A DNA stretch of 64,000 nucleotides, from positions 10,678,290-10,742,289 of the forward strand of contig OY986965.1 in the NCBI GenBank assembly GCA_963920575.1, given 5' to 3'. Both the position numbers and the translations under genes were made by a program. Positions 1-10,779 of this stretch are shown here, one piece after another. Numbering within the stretch: the first letter of the stretch is position 1; each line of letters begins with the position of its first letter. Below the pieces are notes generated by a model. The model ran no database searches and was not told the origin of the DNA. It was given only the letters and a program-made list of their open reading frames with translations. Source of the stretch: Narthecium ossifragum (lineage: Eukaryota > Streptophyta > Magnoliopsida > Dioscoreales > Nartheciaceae).

Positions 1-11
1 CCACCTTTTGC

Positions 12-503
12 ATGCAAAATCCAATGGCTTCTTCTCCTCTTGCTGTTCTAATCCTCGCCCTTGCCATTGTTGTACTACTTCAATCCAACCTTGCAATCTC
101 CACCACAACCACCACAACCGGAACCACCACCTCCACCTACCTTGTTGTCATGGCCATCAGACTGATGCCGGAGGAATACTACACCGAAGAAGAATGGTAC
201 GAATCCGTCGTCGACTCCCTCGGAGAGAAGGACGGCCACAAGCCACGCATCCTGTACGTCTACGACTCCGTCATCCACGGCTTCACGGCCATCCTCACCC
301 CTCAACAAGTGAAGCTGCTCGAGAGTTACCGCGAAGTCAACAACATCATCGAAGACAAGACCGTAAAAGTTCACGATGATCCCAGCCCTCAGAAGCCAAT
401 GCAAGAGTTGCTGGCCAAAAAACAGGAGCTTGATCAACAGAGAAAACAAGAATCCTCCTGCGGAAGTGATCATGATCACCAAACATGTAAAAGCGATCTA
501 TAA
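12..503 (+). CDS. Secreted stand-alone inhibitor I9 (subtilisin propeptide-like) protein
   Basis: The product is 163 aa. A hydrophobic N-terminal segment (about residues 5-29, MASSPLAVLILALAIVVLL...) looks like a signal peptide. A Thr-rich linker (about 30-41) follows, then an I9-like domain (about 43-120) with the typical YLVVMA strand, the EEWYESVVDSL helix, the ILYVYDSVIHGFTAILT strand-turn and a final V..I.EDKTVKVHDD strand. No peptidase S8 catalytic domain follows: the frame stops after a charged, Gln/Lys-rich tail. In the family, such free propeptides fold like subtilase prodomains and inhibit or chaperone subtilases. Inhibition of an apoplastic subtilase is therefore an inference. The second ATG (position 24) begins the signal peptide directly and may be the true start. 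The gene ends 48 bp before the PPR start codon, leaving little room for separate 3' and 5' regions. Confidence 0.8.
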   Translation: MQNPMASSPLAVLILALAIVVLLQSNLAISTTTTTTGTTTSTYLVVMAIRLMPEEYYTEEEWYESVVDSLGEKDGHKPRILYVYDSVIHGFTAILTPQQVKLLESYREVNNIIEDKTVKVHDDPSPQKPMQELLAKKQELDQQRKQESSCGSDHDHQTCKSDL

Positions 504-551
504 AATCAAATCTCATATGTATGTTTTTTGATGCACTATTATTAGAAATTC

Positions 552-2318
552 ATGGCCACAATCCTGGTATCTTTGCTCCAGAGATCGAAAACCATCTCCC
601 AGATTCACCAAATCCATGCCCAGCTGATCACCAGATCCCTCATCTCCGAACCCTTCTTGGCAAACAGCCTCCTTTTTGCCATCTGCGTGACCTCCAACCC
701 ATCTTGCAGCGATCACGTTGTGGCTTATGCTGAGCTAGTTTTCTCTGAGATTCGTCAGCCCAACAACACCTTCGCATGGAACACCTTCATCAGGTTCTTC
801 CACTCCGTCGCCTTGAAACCCCGTCGCGCGGTCCTGTGCTTCGTCCAAATGGGGAGGAATGGGGTCGCGAGGGATAGTTACACGTACCCTTTTGCCCTCA
901 AGGGCTATGGCTCGATGATGGCGTGTCGAGGAGGCATGGCGGTCCATGGAGAAGTGATCAAGAGAGGGTTTGATTCGGATGCGTTCGTTGGGAATAGTTT
1001 GATCAGTTTGTATTGCCGGTGTGGAGAGTTGGCGATTGCTCGAAGGGTTTTTGATGGATTTCTGTATAGAGATTTGGTTTCTTGGAACTCGATTATAGCT
1101 GGGTGTGTGAGCAGTGGGGAGATGGGTGAGGCCCAGAGGCTGTTTGATGAAATGCCAGAGAGGGATGCCTTCTCTTGGGCTATTCTGATCGATGGCTATG
1201 GAAAAAAGACAGGTGACATTGCTCGTGCTAGAGAGCTGTTTGATGAGATGAGCGATGGAGATTTAGTATGTTGGAACACTATGTTGGATGGGTATGCGAG
1301 TCTCGGCATGATGGGTCCTGCGAGAGAGCTCTTTGAATCGATGCATGCTAGGAATGTTATCTCTTGGAGCATCGTTATCGATGGGTATGTGCGCCATGGG
1401 GATCCCAAGGAAGCTTTGAGCCTATTTCAGCTGATGCTTCGTCTAGGGACGAAGCCGGACAAGGTTTCGGTGGTAGGCGTTTTCTCGGCTTGCGGTCAAT
1501 TGGGCGCACTTGACCAGGGTCGATGGCTGCATTCCTATCTAGACAAGAACAGGATGTTGTTCGATGTGGTAGTGCAAACAGCACTGATAGATATGTACAT
1601 GAAGTGTGGCAGCTTGGATGTTGCGAGAAGGGTATTCGAGAGCATGAAAGTGAGGAGTGTTGTTACATGGAATGTGATGCTGGTTGGACTCGGAATGAAC
1701 GGTTTTGGAGGTGAAGCACTTGATCTATTCTACAAGATGAAGGAAGAAGGAGCATTCATGGATGATCTTTCTTTCATTGGAGTTTTGACAGCTTGCGTGC
1801 ATGCTGGCTTAGTTGACCAAGGATTGGAGATTTTCAATAGAATGACAAGGCATTTCGCGGTCGAGCCCAAGGTAGAGCACTACGGTTGTGTAGTGGATCT
1901 CCTCGGACGTGCAGGGCGGCTTGCAGAAGCTAGGAATGTCTTGGAGACGATGCCGATGAAGCCCACTGCGGCATTGTGGGGATCACTCCTTGCAGCATGT
2001 CGAACACACCGGGTTGTTCATTTGGCTGAACATTCGGTTGACAGGCTTGCTAGTCTCGGAGCGGATGATTCGAGCGTTTATGTGCTCTTGTCGATGATCT
2101 ATGCGAAGAAGGCGATGTGGGATGATGTGTGGAGGGTGAGGAGACTCATGTTTGATAGAGGGATGAAGAAGGAAAGTGGAAGGAGTGTGATTGAGGTGGA
2201 AGGCAGTGTTCATGATTTTGTGAATGGAGATTGTTCTCATGCTCTTACTGCAGAGATTCGCGAAATTATCTGGAATTTGTCCAGAATGATGACTTTAGAT
2301 ATCAGATCTTCGTGGTAA
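552..2318 (+). CDS. Pentatricopeptide repeat protein, PLS class with E/E+ domain
   Basis: Intronless 588-aa ORF, typical of plant PPR genes. From about residue 70 it is tandem 31-36-residue repeats. Recognisable anchors are DLVSWNSIIAGC, DAFSWAILIDGYGK, DLVCWNTMLDGYA, NVISWSIVIDGYVRHG, DVVVQTALIDMYMKCG, SVVTWNVMLVGLGMNG and KVEHYGCVVDLLGRAG, with Asp/Asn-rich S-type turns between them. An E domain (about 490-550, starting LWGSLLAACRTH) and a short E+-like stretch (VIEVEGSVHDFVNGDCSH) follow. The protein ends without a DYW deaminase domain. Proteins of this class bind organellar RNA and usually help C-to-U editing, with a DYW domain supplied in trans. The N-terminus is compatible with an organelle transit peptide but is not decisive. 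The RNA target cannot be read from the sequence here. Confidence 0.93.
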   Translation: MATILVSLLQRSKTISQIHQIHAQLITRSLISEPFLANSLLFAICVTSNPSCSDHVVAYAELVFSEIRQPNNTFAWNTFIRFFHSVALKPRRAVLCFVQMGRNGVARDSYTYPFALKGYGSMMACRGGMAVHGEVIKRGFDSDAFVGNSLISLYCRCGELAIARRVFDGFLYRDLVSWNSIIAGCVSSGEMGEAQRLFDEMPERDAFSWAILIDGYGKKTGDIARARELFDEMSDGDLVCWNTMLDGYASLGMMGPARELFESMHARNVISWSIVIDGYVRHGDPKEALSLFQLMLRLGTKPDKVSVVGVFSACGQLGALDQGRWLHSYLDKNRMLFDVVVQTALIDMYMKCGSLDVARRVFESMKVRSVVTWNVMLVGLGMNGFGGEALDLFYKMKEEGAFMDDLSFIGVLTACVHAGLVDQGLEIFNRMTRHFAVEPKVEHYGCVVDLLGRAGRLAEARNVLETMPMKPTAALWGSLLAACRTHRVVHLAEHSVDRLASLGADDSSVYVLLSMIYAKKAMWDDVWRVRRLMFDRGMKKESGRSVIEVEGSVHDFVNGDCSHALTAEIREIIWNLSRMMTLDIRSSW

Positions 2319-2507
2319 CTATTATAATGATGCTAATGGAAAGTTTTTCTAGTGACATGCAGCTGAAGGCTATATGGTCAATCAAACATCTGATGGAAAA
2401 AATGTAAGGGGATTTGCAAGTAATTTTTGCAGCTTCCAGTTTTGAGGTTGAGATGACGTGTTATTAGTATTTGTTGATTATTAGATATCTAACCGTACAT
2501 GACATAA

Positions 2508-2591
2508 GTCAGGATGGCCGAGTGGTCTAAGGCGCCAGACTCAAGTTCTGGTTCTCGTGAGAGAGCGTGGGTTCAAATCCCACTTCTGACA
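2508..2591 (+). tRNA. tRNA-Leu (CAA)
   Basis: 84-nt tRNA without intron and without encoded CCA. The acceptor arm GTCAGGA pairs with TTCTGAC with one G-T pair, and the discriminator is A. The anticodon stem CCAGA/TCTGG closes a 7-nt loop CTCAAGT with anticodon CAA. A long type II variable arm (about GTTCTCGTGAGAGAGC) and a T arm containing GGTTCAAATCC are present. The A box (TGGCCGAGTGG) and B box (GGTTCAAATCC) are intact. It differs from plastid trnL-CAA, so it is a nuclear gene. A short T-run (TTATTTTTTTAA) downstream can serve as RNA polymerase III terminator. Confidence 0.95.
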
Positions 2592-3210
2592 TTTACTTAT
2601 TTTTTTAATATTTAAAATAACTTACCCTCATACCAAGTCACTTTTTAATAACTCCCAAACCATTTTTTATTACCATTTTTTTTAATAATGTGGTATATTT
2701 TTAATATACTTTTTAAAGATTTTTACTCTATTTTAATGTGGGTGATTTTAGAGGCTTGGCACTTTGGCAAAAGAATACAAAATCAATACCAATGAGGTTC
2801 TAGGAAGAAAAAGGAAGTTTATCCCTGGTTTAAACTGCAAGCACCCAGAAAATTAAGAACCAATAAGGTTCCTGCAGAAGCAGTCATAAATCTCATTCCT
2901 GGAAATTAATTGCACACAAAATACAACTGCAATTTGGTTCAAAAATCTTGTTAGTAAACATTCATACAAGATGCAAATAAGTAGTGTAAACTATATTATC
3001 TTGTTTTTAACAAACAAAACCCATGCCTTTCATAAAGATATGAATATAAAAATCACAATCGAAGTTTTCTGAGCTACAATAGATAACATCAATCACTGCA
3101 ACTTCTATCCTTGAGAAGTGGAAAAGAAGCAGCCAAGATCGATCTCAAATAAACAATGGTTCAATTCTATCCCCCTACAACAAAACAGAGATATATCCAG
3201 GAATGAAGTG
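2592..3210. other. Intergenic spacer between tRNA-Leu and NAC gene
   Basis: AT-rich spacer with no supported gene. It should include the 3' untranslated region of the minus-strand NAC gene next to 3211. Apart from the T-rich terminator-like tract just after the tRNA, no repeat or element boundary was recognised. Confidence 0.5.
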
Positions 3211-4373
3211 TTAGGGAAAGCAGCAGACAAAATAGCTTGCTGGGTCGTCGTATGGCGAAACCCTATCTTCTCCAAATTCCCGATAGTACTGCTCTTCACT
3301 TATAAAGGATAGTTGTTCTTCGCCTGCAGTCACGGTATACCTCGCCGGAGAAGCCATGTAGGGTGCATGTGTGTCAGTAATCGGCCAAAGAGGCGTATTT
3401 GCGTCGACATCAACTAGTTGGCCCTGCTCCGAATACGGCCAATCCAACATCATCAGCGGCGTTGGCAGAGGATCAATACCGACGAGAGGACAAGACGTCG
3501 GCATTGGCACAGATGCAGGAGCCATTGTTGTTGCTTCTTCATCATGAGTCAAATCCACCACCATTGTTGTTGCTTCTCCATCATGAGTCAAACCCACCAC
3601 CTCCGGCACAGGCGGCAAAGAGGAGCAATTGTTCTCCGGTAAGTCCGGCGAGTGGGCCAGCGATGAGGATGATGATGCAGCGCCGTTATTCTTGGACGAT
3701 GACTTGTGGTACACCTTGCACAGAGCCCAGCTTTCATCTTCATCGCTCACATCGACTCCGGCGAGCCTGTACTCGTACATGAGCCAATCGGTCTTCTTCT
3801 TCTCGCCACTGGGCCCCTTCTCGTGGTAGACCAGGTACCTCTTGACGCCTATCTCGGCGTTGATGCCGTGATAGACGTGCTCCGTCTGGTTAACCTCCCA
3901 CAGCCCGTTGCCGGCCTCCCGCTTCCAATGCCCATTGCTGCGTTTCGTCTTCTTGCAGCCATTACTGGCAGACGACACCGGGATCAGCTCGGTGTAAAAG
4001 TACCACGCGCCATTGATGGCATTCGACTCATACCTCTCTGATCGATAAAGAAAAGAAAGAAAATTTCAAGAACAACCACTCAATTGAACGATTCAAGAAA
4101 GACAAGAATTTTTGAATCAAGAACGCATTTTTAACAATGCATCAAGAATCAAAAGCGTCGATGGTAATATATATATATACCTGCGAGCTCCTCAGGATGG
4201 CAGCCGGCGCCGCCGTAGAGGTTGGCGTCGGTGAGGACGAAGCCGCATGGGAACTTTGGGCCATGGCGACGACGGTTGCGGAGGAAATGGCTGATGAGCT
4301 CCTCGTCGGTGGGGTTGAATCGGAAGCCTGGAAGGTGTCCTCCCCGAAAAGCCATGGAAATAATCTCATCCAT
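3211..4373 (-). CDS. NAC-domain transcription factor, two exons, divergent
   Basis: Exon 1 is 4181-4373 and exon 2 is 3211-4037, joined across a GT-AG intron (4038-4180). The split Glu codon restores ELAERYESNAINGAWYFY, giving a 339-aa protein. The NAC domain subdomains are seen in order: A (LPGFRFNPTDEELISHFL), B (weak), C (GAWYFYTEL...KRSNGHWKREAGNGLW), D (IGVKRYLVYHEKGPSGEKKKTDWLMYEYRL) and E (WALCKVYHK). Family members are nuclear DNA-binding regulators. The usual subdomain C core (WKATG) reads WKREAG here, so DNA contacts may be altered. The C-terminal half is Ser/Pro-rich and holds a tandem 14-residue duplication (VGLTHDGEATTM / VDLTHDEEATTM). A second Met at residue 7 could also start translation. 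The exon structure is inferred from splice sites and homology; no transcript was available. Confidence 0.88.
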
Positions 4374-4399
4374 CTTCGATGGAAGCTCCTGCTCTTCTT

Positions 4400-4402
4400 C
4401 TT

Positions 4403-4440
<38 letters not shown>
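4400..4440. repeat. CT/AG microsatellite in NAC leader
   Basis: A TTC stretch is followed by an uninterrupted TC run and TTTC units just upstream of the NAC start (minus-strand AG-rich leader). Such tracts are common in plant 5' leaders and vary in length. Confidence 0.8.
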
Positions 4441-4445
<5 letters not shown>

Positions 4446-4482
4446 CTCTCTGTTTCTTTCTTTCTTTCACTCAAGCGGTCTT

Positions 4483-4520
4483 CTATAAATAGCTTGTGGC
4501 TGAAGTCCTGTATAAATATA
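4483..4520 (-). promoter_or_regulatory. Possible TATA region of NAC gene
   Basis: Two TATA-like blocks (CTATTTATAG and TATATTTATA read on the minus strand) lie 110-145 bp upstream of the NAC start codon, a plausible core promoter distance. No transcript start is known, so this is inference. Confidence 0.35.
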
Positions 4521-5057
4521 CTCCTGTAGCAATCTCAGCCGTCCGATTGTACATCGACGGCTGGCATATTAGTCCTATCCGAGTTCCTAATTTGCATCTC
4601 CCCGAATCCTAGTTTCCTAATTGGAATGTTCCTAATCCGAGTTCTAAAAGGCGACCCAGTGGCATACCGAGTTGGCAAGCCACGTCAATAGAAGTGGGAC
4701 CCCGTAAATTAATTCTTTTTTTCCTCCTATTTCTATTCAAAGCCCAATTCAAATTCAAATTTACCTGGTTAACTGTTGATAAAGTAAAAATATGCATTTA
4801 AGTAATAATCAGAAAAAAAAATTAGTGGGTCCAAATTTTGCTGATGTGGCTTACCATATCAGCAAAGCCACCTCAATGCCATAGCTGCGCCGTGTCAGGT
4901 GTGCATTCCATCATTCTTTTCGTTTTTAAAAGGAGCATATTATATTACCTGCGTGCCAAAAAGGATTTAGTGATGCTTAAAAAATGGTCCGTGTCACCCA
5001 TTGTAATTAATTAGATAATAACATCAGCATATATATTACGCAAAAACATTAAAATTA
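4521..5057. other. Intergenic spacer upstream of NAC gene
   Basis: No gene recognised. The stretch is moderately AT-rich and should contain the distal NAC promoter. Confidence 0.45.
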
Positions 5058-8000
5058 TGAGGTATTTGGTCAGAACCTCAAATCTAACCTCCTCCTTTCC
5101 AAGATCCCATGCTCTTCGTCAAAAACCATAGACTCGTTTTTTTCTAAATCAATAAACCCAAAACATGTAAAAAAGACAATATTGCCTTCACCTCGCCAGA
5201 GATCACCCTCCCCCCCCCCCCCCCCCCCCTCTCCCCATCCTTCCTTGCAGCCACCAAAATCGCATAAACCTCCTCGTTGGTGACCACCCTTTCCGTCGCA
5301 ACCTCCCCATCGCCACCGCATCATCCATCTTCTACGTTCCCCCCTAATCCAACGGCTCCCGGCGACTTTGCTCCGTCCAACGACGCTCGATGTCATTCCC
5401 CGAGCCCACTCGACCTCGTCCACGAGCTCCATCACCGTCCGAGCTCTTCTCCTCTCCCAATTCGGCGCCACCATCACCCAACAACGTCACCTCTCATCGT
5501 CCCCTTCCCTCCCCAGCTCCTCTCCGACGCCACCACGACCTCCCGCGACGCCGTCCACTCCCTCCGCGCCTCTCCTTGCTGGCGGAACCCCTAACCTGAG
5601 CCCCTCCTCTTAGATCCCATGCCGCCACCTCCCAACACTACTGTCTCCGACCTCCAAATCGCCATCTGACCCCCGATCCAGCATCCATGTCGCCTCGCGA
5701 CCCTTCCGCCACCGTTTCCCTGCTAGATCCGACCATCATCACGCTGCCCTTTCCCCTCCACCTGCTCGCGCCCTTCTTCCCCGACGAGCACCTCCCTTCA
5801 ACCTAAACTGGTTCAACCGAATCGAGTGGCTTGAAACAGTTCAACCCCACCAAGCAATCTGAGTCTGATCTGATCCAGATCCAGTTAGATCCAGCCCATC
5901 AGGCTCAATCACAGCTCGATCCGATCATGCCCACATCTAGCAATCCCAACTTGACCAAATTACAGCCAGATTAGGCCGGTTTGGACCAGATTAGATCATA
6001 TCAACAAAGATGAAAACAGATCAGAAAGATGAAAATAGATCAGATAGATGAAAATAGATCAGAAAGATAAAAATAGATCAACAAAGATGAAAATAGAGAA
6101 AACAAAGATGAAAATAGATAAGATGGATGAAAATGCATTTTATCTTTCCTGCATTTTCATCTTTTCAAATTCATTTTCATCTTTCTAAATGCATTTTCAT
6201 CTTTTTAAATTCATTTTAATCCTTTTAAATGCATTTTCAACTTTTTGAATTCATTTTCATCTTTTATAATTCATTTTCATCTTTCCTGCATTTTCATCCT
6301 TTTAAATTCATTTTCATCTTTCTGAATTCATTTTCATCTTTCTAAATTCATTTTCATCTTTTTAAATGCATTTTCATCTCTTCAAATTCATTTTCATCTC
6401 TTTAAATTCATTTTTATCTTTTTACATGCATTTCAACATTTTTATCTTTTTAAAATCATTTTTATCTTTTTGCAAGCATTTTCATCTTTTTAAATTGATT
6501 TTCATATTTCCTGCATTTTCCTCTTGTTAAATTCATTTACATCTTTCGAAATTCATTTTCATCTTTTTAAATACAATTTTATCTTTTTAACTCCATTTTT
6601 TATCTTTCTTGATTTTTATCAAGGGAGCCGGGACGCCCAACACACCTCGGATTGGGTCGGCTCCCCGAGGTGGATCGTCTTTAATTTTTTTCAGTTTCGC
6701 ATATTTTTCCATATTGTTTTGCACCCTTTTCATTAGTTTTCCATGGAAAAATTGGAGAACATAGGAACTCATTCTTTCTTCTTCTCATGCTTGTCCAAGT
6801 GGGTTCTCCCCTTCCTCAACCTCTCCTTCTCCGCACGATCGATCTCCACCTTCGCCTCCCTCTTCTCGAGCCCTCTCTTCGCCAATGCCCCATCCACCCT
6901 AAAATGAGTCGATCCGACTCGACCAACTGGACCCGAACCCAGAAGAGGAATCAAACTGGTTCAGCCTCTTTCCTAGTTTGACTTGGACTTCCCTGGTTCA
7001 AGCTAAAGTATTTGATTAGGATTTATCATGAGTCTTTTATATTTAATTGAGTCCTAGTTGATATTTGAGTTGAGTCTGAAAGCCTTATTACTTGCTAATT
7101 AAGCAAGGGGGGTTTAGTTGGATTAGAACTCTGTCAAGGCCTCTATAAAAGGGACCTCATTAGTTTGTATTAGGATGATGATGATCAATAGAATTATTAA
7201 GAATACTTGATAGAATATCGTAGGAGTAGAAGTAATGTAGTTTTTCACCAGAAATCCACCATCGATTCACTTTCTTCCCCGTCGGTCACCTTCTCCGTAG
7301 CCGGCACTGCCTCCACCGGTATTTCTCTCTCCCCGTCACTTTCTCTCTCCTCGACCTCATCGCCACGTCAGCACACTGTTCATCATCTCCTTCCTCTCTC
7401 TCCAGTGCCCTAACCCTAGCCTCACCGCCGTTCCGCCTCTCCGCCCACCCCCGCTGCCATCCAAGACCTCCATCCTCTTCCCCGAGCTCTCACGACTCAG
7501 GCCAACCTTTTAACCGCCCCGTTCGTCTTCCCCGGCGCCTTCCCCGTCGTTCCCCACTTCACAGCCACCGCCGTCTTCCACGACCCCGACATCCATTAAC
7601 CTCCCAGATCCCTACCCAGTTCCCAGCTGACCTCCCTAAACCGATCCCAACCTTCCTAAGCCACTCCCAAAGCCTTGCCGTCGTCCCCGACGCCGGCCAA
7701 CCCAACCCTCTCCGACGTTTCCCCAAGATCCCGTCGCTCCGGCATCCTTCCGGCCAATCCACTCCAGTGGATCTCTTCCCCATCAACCCTCGACCCTTCC
7801 TGCAAGTATCCCGACCGTCGCCATCGCCCCTACGCCGGCGATCTACTCCAGCGAACCTCATCCTTGGATCAACTCCGATTCAGTCCAACCAAGTTGGCTC
7901 AACCAACTCTAACCTGATTCAGCTCAACCCTAATCCGAGTCAAGTTCAATCAAGCCCAATCCAACCACTTAACCCAATCCAACCCGGTCAGCCTGATCCA

Positions 8001-9010
8001 GATCAACTCAGACTTGATCCAGTCATGTCCTATCCAATCAGGCTCAGCCAGATCTGAACCAGATAAGCCAGATTCAGCCAATTGGACTCAAATCAAGTCC
8101 GATCAGGCCAATTCTGATCGATTGGAGCAGTAGAGACCCGATACGAGAGGATTACGAGTAGACCGCTCGTATCACACCCCACCTCCGCCGCCAGCCCCCT
8201 TGCCTCCTCCTCCACCGCCGCGGCGAGCATTTACAACCACCCGCTCTCCCCTAGCAGCATCGCCTGCCTCCAACAGAGACCTCTGAAGCTCCACCATCCT
8301 GGAGGACTCCCCTCTCTCTCTCGCTCCATCACCGCCACCATCAGCTACCTTTCACATCCCCGGAAACCCACGCGCGAGCTCCACCTCGTCTGAACCCGAC
8401 ACCGCCACCTCCCAAAACCCCCACTCCATGGCCCCTCAACTCCATCTAACCCCAGATCTGGCATCCATGCAAGATCTGGTCAGAGGAGGGTCAGAGACGG
8501 GTCGGAGGGATCTGGTCAGAGGAGGGATCCGGATCTGAGACCGGATGGGGACGGGGAGGTCGGAGGCGGCGGTATAGAGTGGTAGCGATGCCAGATCCAT
8601 GAGAGGAGGAGCTCGGGTTGGGGATTCCGTCGGAGATGGAGGGCAGCAGAGGGGGTGGACGGCGTCGTGACGAGGTCGTGGGGGGTTGGAGATGGTTGGA
8701 GTCTGTCGAGGAGGTCACGGGAAGTTCTCCTGTTGCTGCAGGGAGGTACTCAGGTGGTTGGAGCGGCGATGGTGACTTCCGTGACGGGGGACGGATGTTG
8801 GGTGGCCGCGAGGGACGCCAGATGTGGCGCAGGACGCCGAGGAGAAGGAGGTTGGGGTCGTGATGGGGACGGTGGAATCCTTCTCCTTCCCCGCGTCGAT
8901 CAAGCCCAGGATCGATTGTCGGATCCCAACTCCGGCGACCATCCATCGCGTCGTCCGTTGCCGTGCCGCCACCATCATACCATTTCAATCTTAATTTAAT
9001 TACATTTAAC
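5058..9010. repeat. Low-complexity, probably transposon-derived block
   Basis: Strongly strand-biased DNA with no convincing gene. Pyrimidine-rich tracts (5170-5800, 6780-8000, 8150-8470) give Pro/Ser-rich reading frames, and 8480-8990 is purine-rich. A 20-nt C homopolymer lies at 5210-5229. Parts repeat: a segment near 5620-5700 (CCGCCACCTCCCA ... GCATCCATG) recurs near 8390-8470. Short GATCCAG/AATCCAAC-type repeats occur at 5820-6000 and 7870-8110. A sequence with CTATAAAAGGG near 7140 resembles an LTR core promoter. Terminal repeats and a target duplication could not be assigned, so the element type is unknown. Confidence 0.45.
6001..6610. repeat. Inverted minisatellite array GATGAAAAT / ATTTTCATC
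   Basis: The left arm (about 6005-6130) is tandem AGATGAAAATAGATCAG-like units. The right arm (about 6136-6610) is dozens of degenerate AAATTCATTTTCATCTTT units of about 17 bp, i.e. the reverse complement of the left motif. The centre is a near-perfect palindrome around AAATGCATTT (6131-6140). No coding potential. Confidence 0.85.
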
Positions 9011-9440
9011 TATCCGGGGCATTTTAGTTTTTTTTTTTTTAAATTACACCATCCAAATAAACCTATTAAATGGGATTCTAACCTTAAAAACACATCAAAT
9101 GGGGGTTTTAGTAAAAAATTTCACTAAACTAGTGTTGTCACCAATTGTCTATAAAATTAAAGGGTACACCTTTTCCAACTAAATCGGGATCCATTGTTGT
9201 ATTGAGAGTTGAGGATCATTTCGATTGTATCGAGCTCAAATTCGAACTGGTAACACCTAACAAGCAACATTCAGGCTGCGAGCTGGATTGACTGACTAGA
9301 ATGGGGTAATGGATGAATCCAAACTAAGAGATGCTTAATTAAAAATAAATGGCTCAATAATTATTGCAGCAAATTTATTTCAAAATACATGGAGCTCAGC
9401 TCTTCATAGATCTGAAAAAACCATAAAGACAAATAGTATA
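9011..9440. other. Spacer, nothing recognised
   Basis: AT-rich sequence without a supported gene or element boundary, lying between the low-complexity block and the first copy of duplicated block X. Confidence 0.4.
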
Positions 9441-9720
9441 CTGGATGCCATCCTTAGATATATAATATTGAAAGCCGCTTAGCAAAACTCATTCATGATT
9501 AGAAAAACAAAGGGACGGAGAATGGGCCCTGAATCTCCCAAAAAATAGGAACCTTATAGAACATTTACAGAGATTCCAATTAAATTCTTGTGAACTGAAG
9601 GTATGGCTATGCCTATGATTATGAATGATTCAAATATAACCTAGACAAATGATTTTCTAGCACCTATATGGGCGGAAAATAACCAATTAGTTAATGATCC
9701 GTAGCATTCCTCCTTCACAA
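9441..9720 (+). repeat. Block X, copy A
   Basis: About 280 bp closely matching 17251-17520 in the same orientation. It begins at CTGGATGCCATCCTT and ends at ATTCCTCCTTCACA, with small indels. It is non-coding. In copy B this block lies just downstream of the formin gene. Confidence 0.85.
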
Positions 9721-10276
9721 CTGTGTGTCACCAAAAAGCCAATTTTCTAGGGCCCATATATTATATACCAATGCAGTCTCCAAAACATACATCTCTCTTT
9801 TCCTATCAAATTTGTGTCACCAAAAAGTCTGGAACTTCTTGGTGAATGTATTCCATTGGATTTGACGAGAATCACTACCTTAATTACTTTTCTATCTTAT
9901 TATCTCTTAATTTTGTTTCTTTTTCGCTTTGGAATTTGCATTGCCATAGTGGTATGACCATGTTTGTCTAAACTTGATTCCAATTTTTCTATATCTGATT
10001 TTGAATCATGTAAATATCTGCTCGTTTAACTTGCAACAGATATGCATGAATTGTGATCTTAAACTTTTCTTTCTGCAGATGTTCTGCCATAGTCTATGTT
10101 TTTTGCTACCAGTTTTACACAAAAAGAAGCAATGGAAACTGAGATGAGAGTTTCTGTGAGTGCCTTCAACGCTCAAGACACACTTCTGCAGATGCTATGG
10201 ACAGAGGTGAAGAGATTAGGCCACCGGATGTTAGGCAGCAAAGGAATTAAATCCTTTGCCAATATGATCTGTAGCT
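9721..10276 (+). other. Spacer between blocks X and Y with one unassigned ORF
   Basis: The only open frame is 71 codons from 10096 (MFFATSFTQKEAMET...), preceded by an acceptor-like TTTCTTTCTGCAG ending at 10079. The product matches nothing recognised. It may be an exon remnant or chance. Confidence 0.25.
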
Positions 10277-10581
10277 TTTTAGGTACCATAATTCTATCGT
10301 TGTTTCTTTGATTTCATCTTCAGAACTGCCGAAACAAAGTTCTGCGATACCGGGCGAGGGACACAACTGGGCATGGGCACATTTTCAAGCATGAGCATTC
10401 CCTTCGGATAAACCTAAATCTACAACGACAAGTGCCTTGATCATAGGCAGCATTTGGTTCTAAACTCAGTATATGTTGAAGCAGGGAGAATACAAGACCA
10501 TATATACAGCCTTGGATTCAACTAATAGGATAGGGATCACATTAATCTTCAAGTGGTCATGAAAGGTGCCACTGTGTTAGG
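10277..10581 (+). repeat. Block Y, copy A
   Basis: About 305 bp nearly identical to 16679-16981 in the same orientation (from TTTTAGGTAC to CCACTGTGTTAG). The two Y copies bracket the FAR1/GRF element directly. Just after this copy an 18-bp piece of Y (GATCACATTAATCTTCAA) is repeated, suggesting slippage or template switching at the junction. Confidence 0.88.
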
Positions 10582-10779
10582 GATCACATTAATCTTCAAC
10601 TATTGGTTGCTAGCCAACCCACTCATTAGTTATCAGCCAACCTTAGGTGGCTAGCCTGGATTGTTGACATGTGGCAATCCAGCTAGTCAATCGATGGTGG
10701 AAATGTCACCCACCTTTAGTTGCCTAAGCCCATTAAGGGCTTCAGTGATTCACCTAAGCCCGGCGGCACTCGGACCTCC

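Noticed and set aside
12..2318. I9 protein and PPR protein as one gene
   Set aside because: The first frame ends in TAA and the second starts with its own ATG in another frame; no splice arrangement is needed for either protein.
2508..2591. Plastid-derived tRNA-Leu insertion
   Set aside because: The sequence matches the nuclear tRNA-Leu(CAA) type and differs from plastid trnL-CAA; no other plastid DNA lies beside it.
5058..9010. Complete LTR retrotransposon or MULE
   Set aside because: One LTR-like promoter stretch near 7140 is present, but no matching terminal repeats, primer site or target duplication could be found.
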